Source of the DNA: Rhodoferax sp.
GTDB lineage: Bacteria > Pseudomonadota > Gammaproteobacteria > Burkholderiales > Burkholderiaceae_C
Direction: 5' to 3'
Assembly (NCBI GenBank): GCA_008015235.1
Contig: SSFF01000015.1
Span: 1-58,726, forward strand
Length of the DNA stretch: 58,726 bases
Made by a program: the position numbers and the translations under genes. The notes under the pieces are model-generated. The model searched no databases and had not been told where the DNA came from. It worked only from the letters and a program-made list of their open reading frames with translations. Below are positions 32,663 through 41,211 of this stretch, in pieces. The stretch's first letter is position 1. The number at the start of each line of letters is the position of its first letter.

Positions 32663-33826
32663 TCACAGGTACTCCACGCGGTTTCTTCCCGTGTTCTTGG
32701 CAACGTACAAGGCCTTGTCGCTGAGGTTGATCATCACTTCCAGGTCCTTGTCGCCCTCGCCTGGAATGCCGGCATGGACGCCGATACTGATGGTGATGGG
32801 AACCGACTGGTCATCCACCTGGATGGGACTGGACTCCATCGATTGGCGAATCTCCTGGGCCATGCGGACCGCGCCGTCCCGGTTGGTAAAGGGCAGGATG
32901 GCCAGGAACTCCTCACCGCCATAGCGGGTCAGGATGTCCGACTGGCGCATGCGCTGCTGGATGCGGTGGGCGACTTCGCGCAGCACATGGTCGCCCGCCA
33001 AGTGGCCGTGTTCATCGTTCACGAGCTTGAAGTGGTCGATGTCCAGCATCAGAAACGCCAGTGGCTCGTTCTGGCGCCGGGACTGTGCGCCATGCATGGC
33101 CAAAAAGTCCTTCAGTGCCGTGCGGTTGTGGACCCCGGTCAGGGCATCCCGGGTGGCCAGGGCACGCTGCTGTGCGATGGCATGTTCCATTTGCATCAGG
33201 ACGAAGCCGACGGTGTTGATGAGCACCACTGCCAGGGTGATGAAGTAGGTGAATACCTGCACCTGCCCGGGGACATTGAATCCGGAGTTCCAGTCCGACG
33301 CCAGGAGCATGAGTACGGTGCGCCCGGCCAGCATCGCGAACAGCAAACCGGTACCTCCCATCAGCACCAGGCGACCGGTCAGTCGGTTTTCGGCCAGCCC
33401 CGGCCCCCAGGCCTCGCGCAGCAACATGAAAGCCATGGCACCCTGCAGCAGCGCCACCAGGACATTGCGCAGGTGGTCGTCTTGCAGGAACATAGCTGCG
33501 GCAAGCACATTCAGCGCCAGCAGCAGCCACAGCACCCACACCGCCAAGGGTCTTGTGCGACCACGCTGGAACGCGGCAACGGCCTGGGTGTGCAGCACCA
33601 GGGTCAGCCCGGTCAGCAGGTTGGACAGCAGGATGGAAGTGGCAGTCCACCCCAGGGCACGAAGCCCGAAGGCCGGGTAGGACAGGGCATTCAGAACCAG
33701 ACCCACGCCCCACAGGGTGAGCCCCTGGTGCACCTTGGCGCGAAGCCCGACGAACAGGATGGGCAGGGCCAGCGCGCTGGCCGCCATCGTGATGGCCGCA
33801 ATCAAGGTGGCAAGATCGAGTTTCAT
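32663..33826 (-). CDS. Membrane-bound diguanylate cyclase (GGDEF)
   Basis: The 387-residue protein starts at ATG 33826, overlapping the YnjC-like permease stop (ATGA). About six helices (residues 1-210) form a membrane sensor and a GGDEF domain follows: [33 protein letters not shown] and the active site [11 protein letters not shown] (GGEEF). It should make c-di-GMP. No RxxD inhibitory site is evident just upstream of GGEEF ([13 protein letters not shown]). Coupling to a transporter permease gene is unusual and may tie signalling to uptake; this is inference. Confidence 0.92.
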   Translation of the reverse strand: MKLDLATLIAAITMAASALALPILFVGLRAKVHQGLTLWGVGLVLNALSYPAFGLRALGWTATSILLSNLLTGLTLVLHTQAVAAFQRGRTRPLAVWVLWLLLALNVLAAAMFLQDDHLRNVLVALLQGAMAFMLLREAWGPGLAENRLTGRLVLMGGTGLLFAMLAGRTVLMLLASDWNSGFNVPGQVQVFTYFITLAVVLINTVGFVLMQMEHAIAQQRALATRDALTGVHNRTALKDFLAMHGAQSRRQNEPLAFLMLDIDHFKLVNDEHGHLAGDHVLREVAHRIQQRMRQSDILTRYGGEEFLAILPFTNRDGAVRMAQEIRQSMESSPIQVDDQSVPITISIGVHAGIPGEGDKDLEVMINLSDKALYVAKNTGRNRVEYL

Positions 33827-35532
33827 GGGCTGGACTCTGCGTGCGGCGTGCGGGAGGTGTGCAATGCCATGGGGCGCCTGAACCGGCCCAGTGTACTGCG
33901 CGAACGCCCCCACCACGCTGCCATGGCGAATATCCCCCAGGGCAGCAGCCATTGCAGCCAGGCAAAGCTGGCCGCCAGCGCGCGTGCCCCCCCGCTGGCC
34001 TGGGCCACGGCCTCGGTGCTCACGGTGGTGAAGCGTCCGGCGCCCACGTACAGCGTGGGCAGGTACTGGGCCACGCTGACGGCGAATCCCACCGCCAGTG
34101 CGGCCAGCAAGGGCACGCGCAAAAGTGGCCATTTGACCTGCAGCAGGTAGGCGGACTGACCGTGCCCCAAGGTCGCAGCCACCTGCGCCAGGCGTGGGTC
34201 CACGGCCCGGTAAGGGCCCTGCAGGGCCAGCAAGGTGTAAGGCAGTACGCTCAGGCAGTGGGCCAGCCACAGGCCGGTGGCGCTGGCATCCAGGCCAGTG
34301 TCGAGCAGCCAATGGTGCAGGCCCATGACCCACAGCAGCGCTGGCATAGCCAGTGGCACCAGCCACAGGGGCGCCAGGCGCTGCTGCCAGGAGGCCGGTG
34401 CCCATTCCATCCAGGCCACGCTCCAAAGCAGCGCAGCCAGGCTGGAAGCAGCCGCCAGCCAGGCGGTGGTGCGCAAGGTGTCGCCTTGGGCCCACACGCT
34501 GCGCCAGGCATCCAAGCTCCAGCTTTCGGCTAGGAGTGCTGGAAAGGGCCATACACCGACCACGCTGCCCAGCGCCAGCGCCAGCAGCGCCGCTCCGTAC
34601 AGCGCCAGCAGCCCCTGCCATAACCAGTGGTCCCAGGGTACACGTCGGCGGGGCAGGGGGCCGGCGTCCCAGCCCGCGCTCCAGCGCCCACGCCACAGGG
34701 CCGCATGCAGTCCGGCCTTCAGCAGTCCGGCGCACACCAGCAGCGCCGCGCCCAACAACCAGGCGGCTGCAGTCCCCATGGCATGGGTCGCGGGGTCGGC
34801 ATCCTGCAGCCATTGCCAGGCCAGCACCGCCAGGGTGGGGGGGGTGGTGGGGCCGATGATCCAGGCCACATCGACCACGGTCAGACTGTAGGCTAATACC
34901 GCCAGCAGCGGGGCATCCATGCGCGGCAGCAGCTGGGGCCAGCCCACACGCCACCAGGCCTGCGCAGGGGTGTAGCCCAGGGTGGTGGCCCACTGCAGCT
35001 CGCGGCGCAGCCGTGGGGCCACATCGCTGCGGTCCAGATGGGCGCTGGCAGCCCACAGCAAGAAGGGGATTTCCTTGCACGCCAGCACCAGCACCAGGCC
35101 CACACCCCAGGGGTCCTGGGTGGTGGTCCAGGGTGGTGGGGTGTCCCAGCCTGTGGCCCAGGGAGACAGTAGGCGCAGCACCCAGCCGCTGGGCGCCAGC
35201 AGTGCCAGCACACCGATGGCCAGGGCGGCATGGGGCACCGCCAGCAGCGGCGCCAGTCCGGCCTGCAAGCGCGTCCAGCGCGGCGTGCCGAAGGCACTGC
35301 CGACGATGGCGGCGCAGGCCCCAAGGGCCAGGACTGTCGCAACCAGGCCGGTTCCCACGCTGCGCAGCAGCGCCGGTACGACCTGCGGCTGCTGAAACAG
35401 CAGGGGCCAGCCGGCCGCCTGTTCCAGGGTGCCGAGTGCGGCCCACAGGCTGGCCAGCAAGGGGTAGGCGGCCAGCCCAAACAGCCCCAGGCCGGGGACC
35501 GGCAAGCGCTGCAGGAGGGGGAGTCGGTGCAT
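33823..35532 (-). CDS. Fused two-domain ABC importer permease, YnjC-like
   Basis: The 569-residue protein starts at ATG 35532 (MHRLPLLQRLPVPGLG). It has about 12 hydrophobic helices in two binding-protein-dependent permease halves, with EAA-type loops near 'LRRELQWATTLGYTPAQAWWRVGWPQL' and 'LAQVAATLGHGQSAYLLQVKWPLL'. This matches the fused permease YnjC. The ATPase (24042) and binding protein (43817) genes are elsewhere in the window. A G-rich tract lies just upstream. The gene end overlaps a diguanylate cyclase gene. Confidence 0.85.
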   Translation of the reverse strand: MHRLPLLQRLPVPGLGLFGLAAYPLLASLWAALGTLEQAAGWPLLFQQPQVVPALLRSVGTGLVATVLALGACAAIVGSAFGTPRWTRLQAGLAPLLAVPHAALAIGVLALLAPSGWVLRLLSPWATGWDTPPPWTTTQDPWGVGLVLVLACKEIPFLLWAASAHLDRSDVAPRLRRELQWATTLGYTPAQAWWRVGWPQLLPRMDAPLLAVLAYSLTVVDVAWIIGPTTPPTLAVLAWQWLQDADPATHAMGTAAAWLLGAALLVCAGLLKAGLHAALWRGRWSAGWDAGPLPRRRVPWDHWLWQGLLALYGAALLALALGSVVGVWPFPALLAESWSLDAWRSVWAQGDTLRTTAWLAAASSLAALLWSVAWMEWAPASWQQRLAPLWLVPLAMPALLWVMGLHHWLLDTGLDASATGLWLAHCLSVLPYTLLALQGPYRAVDPRLAQVAATLGHGQSAYLLQVKWPLLRVPLLAALAVGFAVSVAQYLPTLYVGAGRFTTVSTEAVAQASGGARALAASFAWLQWLLPWGIFAMAAWWGRSRSTLGRFRRPMALHTSRTPHAESSP

Positions 35533-35542
35533 TCTTTGGTGC

Positions 35543-35579
35543 CGGGGTGTGGTGGGGTGTGGTGGGGTGGGGTGGGCGG
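35543..35579 (+). other. G-rich tract with G-quadruplex potential
   Basis: The plus strand carries at least five runs of three or four G (GGGG, GGGG, GGGG, GGGG, GGG) separated by short TG/T spacers, only 11 bp upstream of the permease start codon, which is read from the other strand. It could fold in single-stranded DNA and affect transcription. No gene is involved. Confidence 0.6.
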
Positions 35580-35683
35580 CGCAGCCCAGGCCACGCTTTG
35601 CGTGCATTCTGCTGCAAATGCGCCGAGGACCAAGCTCCGGGCTGTCAGCGTGGCGTTGGTGTCATTTCCTAGACTCCGTCCCC

Positions 35684-36049
35684 ATGAAGATCGTTTGCGG
35701 ATTTGCCAGTGCCGCGGTCTGGTTGCTGGTGCTGCTCAGTGGCATGTACTGGGGTGTCAGTGCCGATGTCAGCACCGACGGCTGGGTGGGCATGTTTTTC
35801 CTGCTCGTGCTGTCGCTGGCCCTGGCCTGTTCCGGGGTGTTTCTGCTCCTATGGGCTTCCCGTTTCGAGCGCCTGCGCACCCCGGGTTGGCTGTTGCTCG
35901 GGTGCGCCCTGCTGTTCTGGCTGGGGGACGCCTTGGTGACGGGATTGCTGATGGTGCTGCCTTGCCTGGGTTATGCAGGCTGGGCTGCCTGGAAGTCGTT
36001 TGCCGAATTCATGTCGCAGGCACCGCAATTGCCGCCAGCCGACGACTGA
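35684..36049 (+). CDS. Small membrane protein of unknown function
   Basis: The 121-residue protein starts at ATG 35684 (MKIVCGFASAAVWLLVLLSGMYWG). It has about four hydrophobic segments (to LPCLGYAGWAAWKSF) and a short acidic tail. I do not recognise it. The gene is divergent from the YnjC-like gene across 151 bp and followed 29 bp later by another unknown gene on the same strand. Confidence 0.65.
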   Translation: MKIVCGFASAAVWLLVLLSGMYWGVSADVSTDGWVGMFFLLVLSLALACSGVFLLLWASRFERLRTPGWLLLGCALLFWLGDALVTGLLMVLPCLGYAGWAAWKSFAEFMSQAPQLPPADD

Positions 36050-36078
36050 GCCCTGGCGCGCTCGGCCACAATGGCAGC

Positions 36079-36918
36079 ATGCGCAGTGAACACCGCCATT
36101 TCGAACGTTTTCCCCTGGATGCCCATGTGCAGGTGGGCGGGGAGAAGCTGACCAGCCCCTACCACGTCTACGACGGTACCTTGCTGCTGGTGGGCGGTAC
36201 CGCCGACGTCGCACAGGCGGCCGCCTTACTGGCACCCAATGGTCTTGTACCCGTGTGCGACAGCGCAGGGCGTGCGCTGGCCGCGGTGTGGGTAGGAGAC
36301 TTCACCGAAGCCAGCCTCGGGCCGCACCACGAGGTGCAGATTTCTTTGCTTGCCAGTGCCCGGCCGGTGCCAGCCTTGCAGGCCCACCCGCTGGTCCTGC
36401 TCAAGACCTTGCTCACGCGCACGGATGTGCGCATGGTCTGCCACGGCCTGTGGAACAGCACGGCGCGCGTGGTGCGCTACAACGCCGAGCACCTGGGGCT
36501 GGACGCCCATTTTGGTAGCGGCCTTCTGACGCGCAGCCGCGGGCACTGGCACTTTGCCTTTGCCGACGTGGGCGAGCAGCCGGTGCTGGAAGGGGACCTG
36601 GCGTGTGTGGCCCGCACCCCGGCGGCACTGGGCTGGCAGATGGCGCGGTACCTGGGCTGGCGCACGCTGTGGCAGTCGCTGCGGGACCCGGTGGTCCATG
36701 TGCCGGTGCTCAATACCCTGGGGCCCAACGCCACTGTGCTGGAAGTGGCCCACACCTACACCCGTGCCGACCGCCATGCGCTGCGCCTGGCCAACCCCGA
36801 AGACCGGTTGCGCATCCAGGCGGCCCCCTATGCCGCATTGGACTTCGCGCCGGCCTTCGTGCAGCAGATGGAAGGCTTGCGCTTTGTCTACCTGCGCCCG
36901 CAGGTGGAGGTTCTGTAG
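36079..36918 (+). CDS. Soluble protein of unknown function
   Basis: The 279-residue protein starts at ATG 36079 (MRSEHRHFERFPLDAHVQVGGEKLTSPYHVYDGTLLLVGG). It has no signal peptide or membrane helix. The Val/Leu-rich beta pattern and the segment LRFVYLRPQ near the end might suggest an acetoacetate-decarboxylase-like beta-barrel, but I see no catalytic lysine motif that settles it. It may be cotranscribed with the small membrane protein before it. Confidence 0.65.
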   Translation: MRSEHRHFERFPLDAHVQVGGEKLTSPYHVYDGTLLLVGGTADVAQAAALLAPNGLVPVCDSAGRALAAVWVGDFTEASLGPHHEVQISLLASARPVPALQAHPLVLLKTLLTRTDVRMVCHGLWNSTARVVRYNAEHLGLDAHFGSGLLTRSRGHWHFAFADVGEQPVLEGDLACVARTPAALGWQMARYLGWRTLWQSLRDPVVHVPVLNTLGPNATVLEVAHTYTRADRHALRLANPEDRLRIQAAPYAALDFAPAFVQQMEGLRFVYLRPQVEVL

Positions 36919-36958
36919 GCATTTTTGGCCTCCATCCCGCACATTTATTAGGTAGTTT

Positions 36959-36984
36959 GCTACTGAAGTTGTAGCGAATCGAAC
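36959..36984. repeat. Short interspersed palindromic repeat, copy G (over the yegD stop)
   Basis: GCTAC-TGAAGTT-GTAGC is a perfect inverted repeat followed by GAATCG. It overlaps the stop codon (36960-36962) and last codons of the Hsp70-like gene read from the minus strand. Confidence 0.45.
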
Positions 36985-38225
36985 GCCACCGTGGCGCCGC
37001 AGTAGCCCAGGCCGGCGGCGACGCCGCCGAAGCGGTTGCCTTGCACCAGCATGGCCTGGGGCATGGCGGCTTGCAGCGCCGCCACCAGTGGGCGCAGGGC
37101 CGAGGAGCCGCCGGTGAGATAGACCGTGTCCACCTGTGCCAGGCCCGACGCCTGCACGCAGTCCTGGGCGCAGGCCACCACCTGGGCCACCGCCGCCTGC
37201 AAGGCCTCCCCCAACTGCTTCTTGCGCAGTGGCGTTGTCAGTGCGCGCTCGACAAAGCCCAAATCCAACGTTTGGTCCTCGTTCGAGACCGAGCAGGCAA
37301 TCTTGCCGTGCTCCACCTCGGCCAGGATGTGGTGGCCGCAGTGCAGTTCCAGCACCGCCATCAGGCGCTGGTGCAGGCTTTGATCGACGAAGTCGGTCCA
37401 CAGTTCCTTGGCGTTGTGCATGGCCTTGCGCGTGGTGGTCTGGTGGATCAAATGCCAGGTCGAGAGGTCAAAGAAGATGCTGCTGGGCACCGGGCGCCCA
37501 CCGGTGCCGATGTGCTTGTAGCCCAGGAGCGGCATGACGCAGGCCAGGTCGAGCAGGCGGTCGAAGTCGGTACCGCCGATGTGCACGCCAGTGGTGGCCA
37601 GCACGTCGGCGCGGCGGTCTGCCAGCTGGCTGCGTGCCGGGTTCAGGCGGATGACGGTGAAGTCCGAGGTGCCGCCGCCGATGTCCACCACCAGCGCCGT
37701 GGTTTCGCCGGGCAGGCGCTGCTCGTAGTCGAGCGCGGCGGCAATCGGTTCGAACTGGTAGGCAATGTGGGTGAACCCGGCCTCGCGGGCGGCGCGCCCC
37801 AGCGTGGCCTGGGCCAGGGCGTCGCGCTCGGGGTTGTCGTCGACGAAATGCACCGGGCGCCCGAGCACGGCATGGGTCAGCGCCAGCCCGGTCTGTGCTT
37901 CGGCGCGGCGCTTGAGTTCCTTGAAGAACAGCACCACGATGTCGAAGAAGCGCACGCTGCGCTCGCCTACGGCGGTGTACTCGTCCATGAGTGCGCTGCC
38001 CAGCAGGCTCTTGAGCGAGCGCAGCAGCCGCCCCTCGGTCCCGGCCAGGTACTCGGCCATGGCCTCGGCGCCAAACAGCACGCGCTGGGTTTCCTGGCAG
38101 AAGAACACGGCAGTCGGCATTTCGTCGCGCGCACCGTCGAGCGCAATCACTTGCAAGCGGCCTTGGGCGTCGACCAGGGCGGCGGCGGAATTGGACGTGC
38201 CGAAGTCAATGCCCAGCACGGGCAT
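36960..38225 (-). CDS. yegD: Hsp70-family protein, YegD-like
   Basis: The 421-residue protein has actin/Hsp70 ATPase motifs: phosphate-1 LGIDFGTSNSAAAL, phosphate-2 VVDIGGGTSDFTV, adenosine motif VYLTGGSSALRPLV. It stops after the nucleotide-binding domain, so there is no substrate-binding domain as in DnaK; length and motifs fit YegD. Start ATG 38225 (MPVLG) was preferred; a GTG at 38243 is possible, and neither has a clear ribosome site. Cytoplasmic; role unknown. It follows the esterase gene on the same strand. Confidence 0.88.
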   Translation of the reverse strand: MPVLGIDFGTSNSAAALVDAQGRLQVIALDGARDEMPTAVFFCQETQRVLFGAEAMAEYLAGTEGRLLRSLKSLLGSALMDEYTAVGERSVRFFDIVVLFFKELKRRAEAQTGLALTHAVLGRPVHFVDDNPERDALAQATLGRAAREAGFTHIAYQFEPIAAALDYEQRLPGETTALVVDIGGGTSDFTVIRLNPARSQLADRRADVLATTGVHIGGTDFDRLLDLACVMPLLGYKHIGTGGRPVPSSIFFDLSTWHLIHQTTTRKAMHNAKELWTDFVDQSLHQRLMAVLELHCGHHILAEVEHGKIACSVSNEDQTLDLGFVERALTTPLRKKQLGEALQAAVAQVVACAQDCVQASGLAQVDTVYLTGGSSALRPLVAALQAAMPQAMLVQGNRFGGVAAGLGYCGATVAFDSLQLQ

Positions 38226-38261
38226 GCGTGAAGTGTCTGTCACAGTGGAACAAAGAAAAAT

Positions 38262-38933
38262 TCAGGCAGGCAGTACGCGCTGCAAAAAGGCGGAAATTTC
38301 CGCCACTTCAGGCTGGCACAGGCTGTGTTCCATGGGGTAGCTGTGCCACTGCACCGGCTGGCCCAGGGCCTGCAGGGCGTCGCGGCTGGCCAATCCTCGC
38401 TCGACGCGCACAACAGGGTCCAGGCTGCCGTGGGCCATGAACACGGGTGTTTCGGCATTGGCGGCGTGGCGCTCGCTGGTGATTTTTTCCGCCAGCGGCA
38501 AGAAGCCCGACAACGCCACGATGCCGGCCAGGCGTTCCTCGAAGCGTAGCCCGGTGTGCAAGGCCATGGCACAGCCTTGGCTGAAACCGGCCAGCACGAT
38601 GCGCTCGGGCGCAATGCCGCGGGCCTGCTCTTGTGCGATCAGGGCGCGGATCTGGCCTTCCGAGCGACGGATGCCGGCTTCGTCCTTGGGGCCCTGGCCG
38701 TTCATGCCCAGGATGTCGAACCAGGCCGGCATCACATAGCCGTTGTTGATGGTGACCGGGATGCTGGGGGCGTGCGGAAAGATGAAACGGATGGGGGCGC
38801 AGCTCTGCAGATCCAGCTCGGGCACCAGGTTGGCGAAGTCGTGGCCGTCGGCCCCCAGGCCGTGCAGCCAGATGACGGCGCAGCTGGGATTGGGGGCGGT
38901 TTCCAGGGTGACGTGGGGCAACAAGTCGGTCAT
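38262..38933 (-). CDS. Carboxylesterase/phospholipase family alpha/beta hydrolase
   Basis: The 223-residue enzyme shows the carboxylesterase 2 plan: oxyanion segment AVIWLHGLGADGHDF, nucleophile elbow GFSQG (Ser ~115), the Asp in HGSLDPVV, and His in the YPMEH motif. AWFDI after VMPAW is typical of the family. It hydrolyses short-chain esters or lysophospholipids and lacks a signal peptide, so it acts in the cytoplasm. It lies between the pseudokinase gene and yegD on the same strand with short gaps. Confidence 0.93.
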   Translation of the reverse strand: MTDLLPHVTLETAPNPSCAVIWLHGLGADGHDFANLVPELDLQSCAPIRFIFPHAPSIPVTINNGYVMPAWFDILGMNGQGPKDEAGIRRSEGQIRALIAQEQARGIAPERIVLAGFSQGCAMALHTGLRFEERLAGIVALSGFLPLAEKITSERHAANAETPVFMAHGSLDPVVRVERGLASRDALQALGQPVQWHSYPMEHSLCQPEVAEISAFLQRVLPA

Positions 38934-38952
38934 GGGGCGGTCAGGATGGTTT

Positions 38953-41157
38953 TCAGGCCGTGGGCAACTCGGGCAAGGCCGGTGCCTGCGGCTCGGCAGG
39001 GGTGGCGGGGGGCGCCGATGTTACCGCGTCCAGGTGCTGGGCCAAGTGCAGGCTGCAGACATTGGCCCCGTCCTCGGCATGGTGGTCCAGGCGACCGCCG
39101 AGTGCCCCCTGCACCAGGGCGCGCTGGGTGTGTTCTGGCAACACCGCCGGGTGGCTGGCGCCGGTGTCGTGGACCTGCAGCACAAGCACGTCGGTGCCAT
39201 CTTCCAGGCGGCTGCTCTTGGCGCTCAGGCGAATGATGCCTTCACTGCGCCCGGTAAAGGCCTGGGCCACGGTCTGGGCCAGCAGCTGCCCCAGCACCTG
39301 GCCGCATGCGCTGGCACGGGTGTGCAGCTCCAACTCGCGCGCAATGCCGTTGGCAATGTGGATGCCTTCGCGTCTGGCCGCGGCGGGCAGCTGTGCCATC
39401 ACCTGGTTGGCCAGGTCGTGCAGGCGGAAAGCACGTGGCACCTCGCGCAACGGGTCGGTGCTGGCCTGGCGCAGGCCGGCCAGCAGCGGGGCCATGGCTT
39501 GCAGTTGTTGGGTGAGTGCCAAGGTCACCTGGTCGAGCGCAGCGGCGTCCCGTTGCAGCTCCGTCAGGGATGCGCCATGCAGCAGGCCCTGCTGCAGGAG
39601 TTCGTTCTGGCTGTGCAGGGACGCTGCTGTTTGCTGTGCCTGTGCCAGCAGGGGAGTCAGCGCCTGCGTGCCTTTGGCCACGATGGGTCCCAGTGCCGCC
39701 ATGCGCTCGGCGCGCACCAGCTGCTGCTGGCAGCTTTGCAGCTGCGCCTGGGCCCGGGTCAGCGCTGTGGCACTCTGATCCAGGGCGGCCTGGTGCGCGT
39801 CCTGGGCCCCTTGCTGCTGGCGGGCGTGGCGCAGGGTGGCGTCCAGCAATGTGTGCCGTTCGCGTGCGGCCTGTGCGACCTGGGTGAACCAGGGGGCCCA
39901 CAGGGGCGGTGCCGGTGGCGCCTTGCGCTGGGGCGACTGCTCGAGCTGCTGCTGGTACTGCACCAGCTGCAGGGCTGGCTGGGTGTAGTGGCGGCTCTGC
40001 CAGACCACCAGGCCACCCAGTGCGGCCAACAGCACCAGGGACAGTGCGGCATAGGGTGTGAGCGCGCCCAGCGCGGCACTGCGCAGGGAAGCCGGGGGCT
40101 GGTGCAGCAGCAAAAACAAGTCGGCCCCACGCAGCGTGAGACGCTGCCAGGCCGGGTCGGTGGCACCTTCGCGCCAAGGGGTTCCGGCGTCGGGCACCAC
40201 ATCGGCCAGGCGCAGCGGGGCCGTGGCCTTGGTCAGCGCGCCGCCGCTGTCGCCCAGTACCAAGCCGTCGGCATTGACCACCAGTGCGCGGCCCAGGCTG
40301 GGTGCGTGCTGCACCAGCACGTAGTCCAGCAGGTCCAGGCCCACATCGGTGCCGACCACACCCACCTGTTCGGGCCCGTTCATGACCGGTGCCAGCAGCG
40401 CCATGCCCAATCCTTTGGAACTGGCGAATGGGGGAGTCCAGACGCTGGTGCGCTGGGCCTCGGTGGCGGCGCGGGTGAGTGCCTGCGGCGCAATGGCGGA
40501 GCCAGGCCAGAGGTTGTGCAGCGCCCCACGCATGTCGGTGCTGGCACTGGCCTGCAGGCGCTCGTCGCGCCCCTGTGGGGGGTAGGCCAGGCGCCACCGC
40601 TGCGCGGCGTCCAGGTAGTAGCTGGACCATAGCGTCGGGGTGCTGGTGTGCAGGGCCACCACCGCGGGTAGCATGGCCGACACAGCACCCAGGTCACGGC
40701 GCAGGGTGGGGCCGTCGAGGGCGGCGTCGGGGTCGAGCTGCAGGGAACCGGTTTCTCGCACCAGTTCGATGGGCAGGCGTTCCCAGGGTGCGTCGCGCAG
40801 GGGGGACAGGTTGCGCTGCTGCACCCGGTCCAGGAAGCTGCTGTCGGCCAGCACGGGCCAGCGCAGGCTGCGCTCCATGGCGTAGCGCATGCCAGCCACA
40901 TGCTTGCGCACCATGTCCAAGCGCATCTCCAGCGCCTGCTGGGTCAGCTGGCCCTGCTCGTGCAGGGTGTTCTGCAACTGGGTGCGCTGGCGCTGGTAGG
41001 CATACCAGCCCAATGCCATGACCACGGCGAGCAACACGGCGCCAGCCGCCAGCACCGTGAACTGGTGACGGCGAAGGAGCGGGGCAATCGCACCGGCCTG
41101 TGGTACCCCGTCTTCCAGAACCGTGTCGGGGCCGTTGTCACGAACAGAGCTTTGCAT
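38953..41157 (-). CDS. Sensor protein resembling a histidine kinase but lacking catalytic boxes
   Basis: The 734-residue protein has a membrane helix at ~33-52, a large periplasmic Cache-like sensor (~60-340), a second helix (~365-385) and a cytoplasmic coiled coil. Where related kinases read 'ALGSLVAGVAHELNTP' it reads MAALGPIVAKGTQALTPLLA, so the phospho-His is gone. The N-box (GQVLGQLLAQTVAQAF) lacks its Asn, and the DxGxG box is DTGASHP. It is therefore likely a pseudokinase that senses a ligand and signals by contact. A diguanylate cyclase gene lies upstream. Confidence 0.75.
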   Translation of the reverse strand: MQSSVRDNGPDTVLEDGVPQAGAIAPLLRRHQFTVLAAGAVLLAVVMALGWYAYQRQRTQLQNTLHEQGQLTQQALEMRLDMVRKHVAGMRYAMERSLRWPVLADSSFLDRVQQRNLSPLRDAPWERLPIELVRETGSLQLDPDAALDGPTLRRDLGAVSAMLPAVVALHTSTPTLWSSYYLDAAQRWRLAYPPQGRDERLQASASTDMRGALHNLWPGSAIAPQALTRAATEAQRTSVWTPPFASSKGLGMALLAPVMNGPEQVGVVGTDVGLDLLDYVLVQHAPSLGRALVVNADGLVLGDSGGALTKATAPLRLADVVPDAGTPWREGATDPAWQRLTLRGADLFLLLHQPPASLRSAALGALTPYAALSLVLLAALGGLVVWQSRHYTQPALQLVQYQQQLEQSPQRKAPPAPPLWAPWFTQVAQAARERHTLLDATLRHARQQQGAQDAHQAALDQSATALTRAQAQLQSCQQQLVRAERMAALGPIVAKGTQALTPLLAQAQQTAASLHSQNELLQQGLLHGASLTELQRDAAALDQVTLALTQQLQAMAPLLAGLRQASTDPLREVPRAFRLHDLANQVMAQLPAAARREGIHIANGIARELELHTRASACGQVLGQLLAQTVAQAFTGRSEGIIRLSAKSSRLEDGTDVLVLQVHDTGASHPAVLPEHTQRALVQGALGGRLDHHAEDGANVCSLHLAQHLDAVTSAPPATPAEPQAPALPELPTA

Positions 41158-41211
41158 GCGGGAGATCCTGCGGGATGGGACGCGCCAGTGTAGGGGATGG
41201 GCGCGTGGTCA

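Noticed and set aside
32582..34150. 522-codon plus-strand frame over the diguanylate cyclase and permease genes
   Set aside because: Antisense to two clear genes; no domain.
38743..40632. 629-codon plus-strand frame opposite the pseudokinase gene
   Set aside because: Shadow frame; Gln/Gly/Leu-rich product and no start signal.
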